Shown here one piece after another: positions 58,356-64,000 of a stretch of DNA of 64,000 bases. Made by a program: the position numbers and the translations under genes. The first letter of the stretch is position 1; each line of letters starts with the position of its first letter. The DNA is from Oasisia sp. SBJ-2009 (lineage: Eukaryota > Annelida > Polychaeta > Sabellida > Siboglinidae): assembly GCA_964017155.1 (NCBI GenBank), contig OZ024862.1:27270933-27334932 (forward strand), written 5' to 3'. The notes under the pieces were generated by a model, which was not told the origin of the DNA, ran no database searches, and worked only from the letters and a program-made list of their open reading frames with translations.

Positions 58356-61300
58356 AACATAGTTACAATATGGACCAATTTTCCATATAGGATGGAATCA
58401 GCACTGATATCTGAAAGTGCCCTTACGTAGCATTCGTGACAGACTTCAGCGAGACCAGTAAACTCGGGTGCATCAGGGAAGTAGCTCTTGAATCGATACC
58501 AGATGTCTACAGGAACAAGACGTCTGCAGCCTTCGTCTATGCTCAGGTTCCCTGCAACCACAATCAGCCTCTATAAAGCCAACCCTGACAAATAGCCTAA
58601 ACATTTTAAACTCTTTACTGGGTACACCTCCTTATTTTACACCCTGCTGTGGGCAGACAATTTTAAGATGGCAGCCATCTGTGAATTACACTGCATGTTG
58701 CTTGCATTAAAATTCAACAACCAATGCTTGAAAATATATGAAATTAATTGCACAGTACATGCAATGATTGTGTGAATAAAGTGTGTTATTAAAATTTATG
58801 TGTTGCATTCAATTACATTTCAGATTTGAGGCAAACTTCAACAATTATGATGACAAAATAAGTAAGCAACTTCATCATGCTACATATGAAAAAATCTTAG
58901 AACACATAACAGTGATCCTGTGAAACTAATGTAGCCATGCATGTTAGTTTTATCCTAGTAAAACATTTATCTAATTTTGAGTTATTTTTCAAATTATAAT
59001 TGCTTTTGTAAACAACGCCAACGTGACTGAAGAAAAAATAATGCCATAATTTACAAAATGGCTATCGTTTACTGATCATATTGCTGAATGGAATGTTCTT
59101 TTCGTATGAAAATCAATACTCGAATAACGAAAGATAGCACACTCCTTTCACAAGTAGATGCTCTCTTATCAGAAGCAATGTGACCATAGTGCATATTAAT
59201 AAAAAAAACTAAAATAAATAAACCAAACGAAGTACGGATGGTGATCCGATCAACAAAATGGCTGCATATCGGCGAAATGAACATGCTGCCGACGGGTCAT
59301 CTTCTTCGTATCTCAACAATGAAAAGTCGCACAGACAATGTAGTTGGACGATAACAGGGTCTCCGTGATCGCTGTCGACATTATTCACATTGCAAACATC
59401 AATATCTGACTCGAAATCGTCAAGAAATGATCTCGGTAATATCTGCGAAATGCTGCACGATGTCGGAGGTCATCTAGACGAACGCACTTCAACATCCTTC
59501 CAAATAAACTCACTTAATTTGCAAACGAATTTTTTTCTCACAAGATGGCGACAGCACATGTTTCCGTGACCTACATAGAGCTTAGGTCAGCAGTTTGAGC
59601 TGGCTGGTTAATCTAAAAGAAGGATATGATCATGGTAAATGAAAGGCCCGCGAACTGTGAGTTTACTGGGTGGTTTTGGACGGTCTGCGCAGTAAAGAGC
59701 TAACATAGCTGACTAACCATGCAGTTCACACAAAGCCTGGCTGAGTGTGTAGTTCACACATAGCCTAGCTGACTGTGTAGTTCACACAGAGTCTAGCTGA
59801 CTGACCGTGTAGTTCACACAGAGTCTAGCTGACTAACCATGTAGTTCACACAGAGTCTAGCTGACTAACCATGTAGTTCACACAGAGTCTAGCTGACTAA
59901 CCATATAGTTCACACAGAGCCTAGCTGACTGACCGTGTAGTTCACACAGAGCCTAGCTGACTGACCGTGTAGTTCACACAGAGCCTAGCTGACTGATCAT
60001 ATAGTTCACACAGAGTCTAACTGACTGACCGTGTAATTCACACAGAGCCTAGCTGACTGACCTTGTAGTTCACACAGAGTCTAGCTGACTGACCGTGTAG
60101 TTCACACAGAGCATAGCTGACTGACCGTGTAGTTCACACAGAGCCTAGCTGACTGACCGTGTAGTTCACACAGAGCCTAGCTGACTGACCGTGTAGTTCA
60201 CAGAGTCTAGCTGACTGACCGTGTAGTTCACACAGAACCTAGCTGACTGACCGTGTAGTTCACAGAGTCTAGCTGACTGACCATGTAGTTCACACAGAAC
60301 CTAGCTGACTGACCGTGTAGTTCACACAGAGCCTAGCTGACTGACCGTGTGTAGTTCACACAGAGCCTAGCTGACTGACCATGTAGTTCACACAGAGCCT
60401 AGCTGACTGACCGTGTAGTTCACACAGAGCCTAGCTGACTGACCGTGTAGTTCACACAGCAGGTCCTCGTTGAAGAAGATGCTGTCCTCCAGCTCTGACT
60501 CCGTCCCTCCGTCCTCCGCCTTCTTCCCGTCCACCGTGCTGGGGTCCTCAAGCTCTAGGTCTTCCTCTGAAAGAGATGCTCGTGTCATCACCGGGTCAGC
60601 TCGACATGGCATGTCATTAGTAGTCACACCGTTCCATGACAAGTGTACTGACTGCACCAGCTGTATTAGAATGGTAATCACAACTGACCAAAAACACATG
60701 GCATCAATGAAATATCACTTTATCCATACTGACTGTACATATGCAGACACGATGTGTTTTGTATACACCAAAAATCTACAAATAATTATTTTCTTACGTT
60801 GTTTTCAGAGAACTGAAAAAAGGTATTTAGTTATATGTCATTGAATACAAACAGCCGTGCTTACCCAGCTAGTTATCTCACCAACTGGTCTCTCCCTCAT
60901 TTCTAACTATCCTCTCCGAAACTCACTATGAGGACTCCCTTTACTGACTCTACTCTCCTGCTTCGCTACACACCCTCCCTCCCACACACCTACATTTCCC
61001 AACCCTCTCATCCCATCCACACAAAACTCTCCCAACCCTCTCATCCCACCCATCTACATCTCCCATCCCTCCATCCTACCTTTTTCAGCCTCTGCCCGCA
61101 ACTGTTCCAACACAAGTCGCTTCCAGCTTCGAAGAGAAGACTTGCCAACCCAGTAGCTGTCTGCATTGCTGTGGCACAAACACAGATGTATGTAACTTTG
61201 TATACACAGTGACGGGAACTAACTGCAAGAACTCGCTTCATTTGTTTAAATACAACTGACACACATGTACTGATCATGTATTTTGATTTTATGATACACT

Positions 61301-62771
61301 AATAATTTGTTATGAACTAACTACTGGTGGAAGAATATTATGATGTTGCTGTTGTTATTCACGAATTATGATTTCCTTAAACTTGAGTTCAGGAATAAGG
61401 AATATAAGCAAATTTGTTGCTTCATTCCAGTTGTTGCATAATGTAATGTATATATGCAATATATCTGCAATACATCATTATCACTCTGTTGTACTGAACA
61501 TTACTTTTATGTACTTGACATTATGTAACAATAAAGAGTATAACGATTACTAGGATGGCTAAACACTGAAATATATGTGTCAATACATCTTGTGCATGTC
61601 TATCACTTACTGCACCAGTGATTACTACTATTACTAGTAACAACATTGTAAGTATAGCATCAATGTTACATCTACATACATATGTCTCATAGAAGGATTT
61701 TTCTTGGTCTCCTCTTGGGTTAATGTTGACTAACAAACGTGGCAAGAATGAAGCCATCAGCTGAAGAGTTCACTGTAATTTCAAAACGAGTTTCATATAT
61801 TTTCTACATGGACTATTCTTCTTATGGTTAGCTCATCACTCTATGTTAGCCTCAAGATTGTGACTAGAGTATTGTCGAGCATGGTTTTCAGAGTTGTCCT
61901 TCTCTAGAATTAGTCAGTCCACTACAGGTTATACATTTACCCCCTGTGTGGGATCTTTTACTTCCCCTGGCATAGACACAAGACAGAAGGGACCACCGGC
62001 TTTTAGTGTCTCTTCCGAAAGACACAGGCAAATGTGGGGTAAACGAAATTTCCTATGTTTCGAAACGGTGGTAGGTGGGACTGAACCACTGTCCCCTCGA
62101 TTGACAGTCCGGCGCTCTCCCACGCGACCACCACTCCTCATGCTCCTAATACAAGATATGTAATATTTTGCATTTTTTAACTCGGCAAACAAACGTGAAC
62201 TTACTGTGGTAGATTGCGCTTGTTCTTCAACATAGCACTGATGACTTTGTTGTCTTCAGCCACGTGGGCTCTGGTGCGCACCACCTTGCACCGTTCCCGC
62301 ACACAGTGCAGGCACAGGTCGTCACTGCAGACACGCAACACTTACTGACACAGGACGACAGACAGTGAGAGGCACACAGTGTAGTGACACAGGACGGCAG
62401 ACAGTGAGCAGGCACACAGTGTAGTGACACAGGACGACAGACAGTGAGCAGGCACACAGTGTAGTGACACAGGACGACAGACAGTGAGAGGCACACACTG
62501 TGTAGTGACAGTCTTGGGAATGACCTTAGTGGCAACTGTGCCCATATTTTTAGGATATATCTATACCAGTTTGACTTTAACTGCAAAGTGGCTGTATTAT
62601 TAAAGTAACTATGGGAATTAACAGCTTCATGTAATCAATATTGGAAAGGAAAAACTAGTATAATAAAACTGTCCTAGGTCAAACCTCACCTGAGAAGTCT
62701 TGGACCCCCACCATATGTTGTGTAGATGATATCTGACTGAAACACAACACAAACATCACACGTCATGATTG

Positions 62772-62818
<47 letters not shown>

Positions 62819-63831
62819 TATATATATATAGTGTACAAATGACATACCGTTATAGAGGTGTAACAATGCTTCCAGTTTTGATACAAAGTTATACTGACAC
62901 GGAACCTTGACTTGACCTCACAAGATTGTAACCTTTACCGGCAGTTAAGGACTCGTCATAGAACAGTCAAACAAGTCTCATACTGCAACAACCATTTAGT
63001 TACTGCCATTTTCAAGACATTAATATTTGATTATATACACTTAATGTGTCACCTCCTTTTTGGCAACTCTATTTTCGTATATTTCATACATTACAATACA
63101 AAACTGCCGCATGGATGCATTGTCAGCTTCTTGTAAATGATCTTTTGCGAAAGGTACGTCGCTAAACAAAATAGCTGTTAACCTCACTTCACACGAAGTG
63201 GTTTCATGTAGGATTCTAAACCAGTATTTTGACATGATTCCCAAAGAACAACTGCAACAAATACTCACAGCCTTTTTGGATATACATTTGGCATTTGGCA
63301 CTTTGTCTGGATGTAACCTGGAAGATGAAATTACAAGGCACATCAAACAATGTTTACTGTGAATGCAGTGGTATTTAGCATGCAAAGCCAATTGGTCAAC
63401 ACATTTACCATGTTTGTTAACCTTCTTAAAACCCATACAAAGATAGTTTTATTAGCTTTCAATTACTATAAAAATAATAGCTATTGGCATCTGCTGATGA
63501 ATAAACTACAACAGTGTCCAGTTCTCACATTACAATAGTCAGCAGAGATAGTGCCCAGCTGCTACACAACAATAGTGACCAGAGGTAGTGTCCAGTTCGC
63601 ACACTACAACAGTGTCCAGTTGTTACAGTACAAAGGTGACAATAGACAGTGTCCAGTGGGTAATGTCCAGTTGGGGCACTAGAAGAGTGACAAGTACATC
63701 AGTGTCCTGAGAGACTCACCTGCTGTGTGGACAGAGCAGGGCTGAGTTGTCCACTACGGGGACATCGGCCGAGTAGTCGCAGGAGAACCACTTGGTGAGC
63801 CACTTGGTGTTGATCCACTCCCAGGGCTCGC
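46277..63831 (-). CDS. USP48: USP48 deubiquitinase, C-terminal half (gene level)
   Basis: Fifteen exons joined in phase (1673 nt, about 556 residues plus stop). USP48 is a nuclear/cytoplasmic ubiquitin-specific protease with an N-terminal catalytic domain, DUSP domains and a C-terminal ubiquitin-like domain. Family knowledge links it to deubiquitination of H2A and NF-kB components. Visible here in order: a DUSP-type segment (EWINTKWLTKWF ... LLCPHSRLHPDKV), [31 protein letters not shown]; an acidic linker and a second DUSP (WYRFKSYFPDAPEF, CHECY); a third DUSP-like block (LLCKHDGFLYRPDM, VYIWPGEWEILRKY, CDQCCQARV, ATIYVRKV); a basic RRSTRHHRIRGEKEVTVSS; the Ubl ([10 protein letters not shown] ... 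LDDDKATLAELCILPGSLIYLK); and the tail GFKGTGLQGR. All match human USP48 in order. Catalytic Cys/His residues lie off the right edge, so activity cannot be judged. Several introns contain minisatellites made from its own splice junctions. Confidence 0.96.
46765..46813 (-). CDS. USP48: USP48 exon N
   Basis: Acceptor CTCCCCAG|GTGGAT and donor AAAG|GTGATA; 49 nt, phase 0 to phase 1. It reads VDEPVDDPMFLDDTTK, corresponding to ADEPIADYAAMDD after the Ubl in human USP48. Confidence 0.92.
46814..47880. other. USP48 intron M-N, part
   Basis: Intron. It includes a short (CAA)n run near 47600-47622 and degenerate precursors of the 31-bp repeat from about 47710. No exon recognised. Confidence 0.5.
47881..48332. 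repeat. 31-bp minisatellite in USP48 intron
   Basis: About 13-14 near-perfect units of GATTCAGAAAGACAACATTC + AAGTCACACAG, with degenerate units on both sides (47710-47880 and 48333-48450). It lies mid-intron, not at a splice site. Confidence 0.95.
48451..49533. other. USP48 intron M-N, 5' part
   Basis: Intron; nothing recognised. Confidence 0.5.
49534..49662 (-). CDS. USP48: USP48 exon M (ubiquitin-like domain)
   Basis: Acceptor TTCTGCAG|ATAATG and donor CTCAAG|GTCAGT; 129 nt, phase 0 at both ends. It contains [20 protein letters not shown] and LDDDKATLAELCILPGSLIY, which match the C-terminal Ubl of human USP48 ([37 protein letters not shown]). The donor has the unusual GTCAGT also used by exon F. 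Confidence 0.97.
49663..51222. other. USP48 intron L-M
   Basis: AT-rich intron of about 1.6 kb, with TATTT-rich stretches at 50780-51010; no element recognised. Confidence 0.5.
51223..51402 (-). CDS. USP48: USP48 exon L (basic segment before Ubl)
   Basis: Acceptor TTGCTAG|AATGGC and donor CTGGAG|GTGAGG; 180 nt, phase 0 at both ends. It reads NGKRKKQPNNTMVPDKVCRL then RRSTRHHRIRGEKEVTVSST and TLRALKLE. It matches [20 protein letters not shown] and LKELKI of human USP48. It is GC-rich compared with the neighbouring introns. Confidence 0.96.
51419..52390. repeat. 24-bp x ~40 minisatellite abutting exon L acceptor
   Basis: Units of GGGGGAGAGACAACAACACC + AACA on the plus strand, ending about 16 bp from the exon L splice acceptor. 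In transcript sense each unit is GT- and pyrimidine-rich (GTTGTTGTCTCTCCCCCTG), so the intron's whole 3' end is a repeated polypyrimidine-like tract. The long frames on both strands (334-367 codons) are by-products of a unit divisible by 3. Confidence 0.97.
52391..52810. other. USP48 intron K-L, 5' part
   Basis: Unique intron sequence, then (52738-52810) the exon K donor duplicate described separately. Confidence 0.5.
52738..52843 (-). repeat. 33-bp duplication of the exon K donor
   Basis: About 2.3 units of GTGACACTCACTCACAG + GTACGTAGATGTTCCT. The first unit spans the end of exon K and its donor; the second lies in the intron and repeats the donor as CACAG|GTACAT. Because 33 is in frame and has no stop, use of the second donor would add 11 residues (VRRCSCDTHSQ). 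Confidence 0.85.
52811..53013 (-). CDS. USP48: USP48 exon K
   Basis: Acceptor GCCCCAG|GGGTGT and donor CACAG|GTACGT; 203 nt, enters phase 1 and leaves phase 0. It contains GVCDQCCQARVTQEFELRL and TAATIYVRKVLN, matching CPEC...EYTQATIYVHKVV of human USP48, then a Ser/Asp-rich end. The CxxCC pair corresponds to the CPEC knuckle of the third DUSP region. Confidence 0.93.
53014..53420. other. USP48 intron J-K, part
   Basis: Unique intron sequence; nothing recognised. Confidence 0.5.
53421..53700 (-). repeat. ~66-bp minisatellite from exon J donor
   Basis: Four to five units marked by GTGGCAATGAAGGTGACA at about 53421, 53480, 53549, 53615 and 53684 (spacing 59-69 bp). The last unit is the true 3' end of exon J with its donor (GCCACGCCAG|GTGAGAC); the others are diverged copies in the intron. 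Confidence 0.85.
53680..53801 (-). CDS. USP48: USP48 exon J
   Basis: Acceptor CACTCTAG|GGCTGT and donor GCCAG|GTGAGA; 122 nt, enters phase 2 and leaves phase 1. It reads AVYIWPGEWEILRKYVTVDK then EVRVDSLKDCDGRVTFIATP, matching [20 protein letters not shown] of human USP48. Both its ends have been multiplied into minisatellites in the flanking introns. Confidence 0.95.
53802..54867 (-). repeat. 74-bp minisatellite from exon J acceptor, CRE-bearing
   Basis: About 14 units of 73-74 bp. Each contains, in transcript sense, an acceptor (GTCACTCTAG), the first bases of exon J (GGCTGTGTACATCTGGCCTG), the exonic GTGAGTGGG and an intronic filler with the palindrome TGACGTCA. The real exon J is the terminal unit. 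Units differ mainly by single substitutions and an optional base. Confidence 0.95.
54868..55209. other. USP48 intron I-J, 5' part
   Basis: Unique intron sequence between the array and exon I; nothing recognised. Confidence 0.5.
55210..55323 (-). CDS. USP48: USP48 exon I
   Basis: Acceptor GTTACAG|AGAGCC and donor AAAG|GTCTCA; 114 nt, enters phase 2 and leaves phase 2. It reads EPKKVPPVTHVENRSLLCKH then DGFLYRPDMIGVDETAE, matching VGNSALLCPHGGLMF... of human USP48. It lacks an internal Met at the start. The donor is non-standard at +3 to +6 (CTCA), but both phases fit the neighbours. Confidence 0.9.
55398..55545. repeat. (TC)n/(CGCTCT)n simple repeat
   Basis: About 150 bp of TCTC with interspersed CGCTCT, just upstream (transcript sense) of exon I's acceptor. 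It encodes Arg-Glu or Leu-Ser frames that have no significance. Confidence 0.95.
55546..56349. other. USP48 intron H-I
   Basis: Intron; nothing recognised. Confidence 0.5.
56350..56525 (-). CDS. USP48: USP48 exon H
   Basis: Acceptor TTGACAG|GAGGAG and donor TCAA|GTAGTC; 176 nt, enters phase 0 and leaves phase 2. It reads EETIRKQEIKDMYRNLRTEQ, then NKHRPMWDSDVNQLYVIPRD and FLDRWRHFIK. It matches the human segment ending [20 protein letters not shown], where a WR-x-F follows the DUSP linker. Confidence 0.94.
56526..57306. other. USP48 intron G-H, part
   Basis: AT-rich intron; nothing recognised. Confidence 0.5.
57307..57696. mobile_element. TTAA-flanked hairpin MITE
   Basis: TTAA at both ends (57307-57310 and 57693-57696). 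The arms are inverted repeats of about 110 bp (AGGGGCACTGTATGGGATTG ... CGACCCGCGAG on the left, the inverse on the right), with about 160 bp between. Arms are nearly identical, so it is fairly young. No coding sequence. It lies in USP48 intron G-H. Confidence 0.92.
57697..58426. other. USP48 intron G-H, 5' part
   Basis: Contains a (TA)n microsatellite at about 58304-58352. The stretch at 58020-58075 read on the minus strand is weakly tRNA/SINE-like (AGTGACCCAGTGGGTTATG, TATTCAAGCCAGGACC), but not enough to call. Confidence 0.4.
58427..58551 (-). CDS. USP48: USP48 exon G
   Basis: Acceptor GGTTGCAG|GGAACC and donor TGCTAC|GTAAGG; 125 nt, enters phase 1 and leaves phase 0. It reads GNLSIDEGCRRLVPVDIWYR, then FKSYFPDAPEF and CHECY, matching GELCISENERRLVSKEAW and LQQYFPKAPEFPSYKECC of human USP48. 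Confidence 0.95.
58606..59703. mobile_element. piggyBac-like element, family B, near-complete copy
   Basis: TTAA at 58606, then ACTCTTTACTGGG. The right terminus CGCAGTAAAGAGC is followed by CTAA (a mutated TTAA) at 59703. Same family as 20539-21451 and the right end at 25311-25532. The minus strand carries an open stretch with acidic residues ([14 protein letters not shown]), probably a degraded transposase N-terminus. It lies in USP48 intron F-G, next to the 32-bp array. Confidence 0.8.
59706..60458 (-). repeat. 32-bp x ~23 minisatellite spanning exon F donor
   Basis: Units of TAGTTCACACAGAGCCTAGC + TGACTGACCGTG (plus strand). In transcript sense each unit reads CTGTGTGAACTACACG|GTCAGTCAGCTAG: the last five codons of exon F followed by its donor. 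The first unit (60444-60458) is the real exon end; the rest fill the intron up to the family B element. Units vary slightly (loss of CA, one 2-bp insertion). Confidence 0.95.
60444..60566 (-). CDS. USP48: USP48 exon F (acidic linker)
   Basis: Acceptor CTTTCAG|AGGAAG and donor CACG|GTCAGT; 123 nt, enters phase 1 and leaves phase 1. It reads EEDLELEDPSTVDGKKAEDG, then SIFFNEDLLCELH, matching the acidic linker and LNFNEDILCPHG of human USP48. Its 3' end is part of the 32-bp minisatellite unit; the donor assignment rests on phase and on the neighbouring exon G reading GNLSIDE. Confidence 0.9.
60567..61079. other. USP48 intron E-F
   Basis: Intron of about 0.5 kb with a CCCATCCAC/CTCCCA-rich stretch (60960-61070); nothing else recognised. 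Confidence 0.6.
61080..61156 (-). CDS. USP48: USP48 exon E
   Basis: Acceptor GCAGACAG|CTACTG and donor AAAAAG|GTAGGA; 77 nt, enters phase 2 and leaves phase 1. It reads [20 protein letters not shown] then AEAEK, matching [20 protein letters not shown] of human USP48. The inner AG of GCAGACAG is the one that keeps the frame. Confidence 0.97.
61157..61924. other. USP48 intron D-E, part
   Basis: AT-rich intron; nothing recognised. Confidence 0.5.
61925..62145 (-). mobile_element. tRNA-derived SINE
   Basis: On the minus strand: a head with GTGGTCGCGTGGGAGAGCG (A box region) and GTGGTTCAGTCCCACC (B box region), about 62070-62140. A body follows with TTTCGGAAGAGACACTAAAA and GTAAAAGATCCCACACAGGG. 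It is a different family from the SINE at 33.9-34.3 kb. Not a functional tRNA gene. Confidence 0.6.
62205..62324 (-). CDS. USP48: USP48 exon D
   Basis: Acceptor TCTGCAG|TGACGA and donor CCACA|GTAAGT; 120 nt, enters phase 2 and leaves phase 2. It reads [20 protein letters not shown] then NKVISAMLKN, matching [20 protein letters not shown] and YKTVNNLLK of human USP48, including the CxxC pair. Confidence 0.96.
62346..62513. repeat. 40-bp x 4 minisatellite beside exon D acceptor
   Basis: Four units of GACACAGGACGACAGACAGT + GAGCAGGCACACAGTGTAGT, ending about 20 bp upstream (transcript sense) of exon D. Resemblance to exon D itself is limited to a short CACACAGTG. Confidence 0.9.
62690..62736 (-). 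CDS. USP48: USP48 exon C
   Basis: Acceptor GTTTCAG|TCAGAT and donor CTCAG|GTGAGG; 47 nt, enters phase 0 and leaves phase 2. It reads SDIIYTTYGGGPRLL, matching ADIFYSRYGGGPRLT of human USP48. Confidence 0.96.
62777..62832. repeat. (TA)n microsatellite
   Basis: TA dinucleotide run with one CACA interruption, in USP48 intron B-C. Remaining intron sequence (62833-63268) shows nothing recognised. Confidence 0.95.
63269..63317 (-). CDS. USP48: USP48 exon B
   Basis: Acceptor CTTCCAG|GTTACA and donor GGCT|GTGAGT; 49 nt, enters phase 2 and leaves phase 0. It reads LHPDKVPNAKCISKKA, matching KLHPDKISIMKRISEYA of human USP48. Confidence 0.94.
63318..63719. repeat. USP48 intron A-B with degenerate GTGTCCAGTT repeat
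   Basis: From 63513 to about 63690 the intron carries irregular units of GTGTCCAGTT + GCTACAC at varying spacing (about 25-50 bp), ending close to exon A's donor. The remainder is unique. I could not show that exon sequence is included in the unit. Confidence 0.6.
63720..63831 (-). CDS. USP48: USP48 exon A (first DUSP segment)
   Basis: Acceptor TTGTTCCAG|GCGAGC and donor CAGCAG|GTGAGT; 112 nt, enters phase 1 and leaves phase 2. It reads EPWEWINTKWLTKWFSCDYS then VDNSALLCPHS, matching [20 protein letters not shown] and IDNHACLCSHD of human USP48. This is the most 5' exon visible; about half of the protein, including the protease domain, lies beyond the edge. Confidence 0.96.
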
Positions 63832-64000
63832 CTGGAACAAGTGAAGACAACACGACTACAGCAACAACAACACTTGGTGTTGATCCACTCCCACGGCTCA
63901 CCTGGAACAAGTGAAGACAACACGACTACAGCAACAACAACACTTGGTGTTGATCTACTCCCACGGCTCACCAGGAACAAGTGAAGACAACACGACTACA
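63802..64000 (-). repeat. 70-bp minisatellite from exon A acceptor
   Basis: Units with starts spaced exactly 70 bp (CCTGGAACAAG at 63831 and 63901, CCAGGAACAAG at 63971), running off the edge. In transcript sense each unit has TTGTTCC(A/T)G followed by the first about 28 bases of exon A (GTGAGCCGTGGGAGTGGATC...) and then intronic GTTGTTGTTGCTGTAGTCGT. The 63831 copy is the real acceptor. Confidence 0.93.

Noticed and set aside
43823..60458. CRISPR-like arrays
   Set aside because: The units are contiguous tandem repeats without unique spacers, and the DNA is clearly eukaryotic.

Overview
The window is animal nuclear DNA. It has AT-rich, intron-heavy genes with GT-AG splicing, many TTAA-flanked and hAT-type DNA transposons, tRNA-derived SINEs and large minisatellites. 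The style (short conserved exons in long TE-filled introns) suggests an invertebrate, possibly a mollusc or other lophotrochozoan. That placement is a guess; the sequence has no lineage-specific marker I can name.

Two genes lie in tandem on the minus strand. (1) eIF4G (EIF4G1/EIF4G3-type translation initiation scaffold): start codon at 41739, thirteen coding exons down to 1241, then off the left edge. The phases agree at every junction and give 1015 codons. These cover the Q/P-rich N-terminus, the PABP-binding motif, a long low-complexity linker, the eIF4E-binding motif and the first 46 residues of MIF4G; the rest of MIF4G, MA3 and W2 lie outside. (2) USP48 (ubiquitin-specific protease with DUSP domains and a C-terminal ubiquitin-like domain): it enters at the right edge. 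Fifteen exons from 63831 to the stop at 46277 give about 556 residues, with the conserved GFKGTGL tail. The USP catalytic domain is off the right edge. In human, EIF4G3 and USP48 are both minus-strand genes in 1p36.12 in the same order, so this looks like ancient linkage.

Layout: 1-41.7 kb is eIF4G, with an intron of about 11.5 kb (6.5-18.0 kb) and a first intron of about 13 kb (28.5-41.6 kb). Both are filled with piggyBac-like (TTAA) and hAT elements, and the first intron holds a 2.4-kb near-complete palindrome. 41.7-46.3 kb is intergenic, with a probable eIF4G promoter, a possible divergent exon and a perfectly regular 51-bp x 25 minisatellite. 46.3-64 kb is USP48.

The most unusual feature is in USP48. 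At least five minisatellites are built from, or abut, the gene's own exon-intron junctions. Exon 5' ends with their acceptors, or exon 3' ends with their donors, have been tandemly multiplied into the neighbouring intron (unit sizes 70, 74, about 66, 33 and 32 bp), and a 24-bp array of about 40 copies abuts another acceptor. One array also places eleven exact TGACGTCA (CRE-type) octamers at about 74-bp spacing.

The exons were assigned by reading conserved protein segments, splice consensus and phase by eye. No database search was run.
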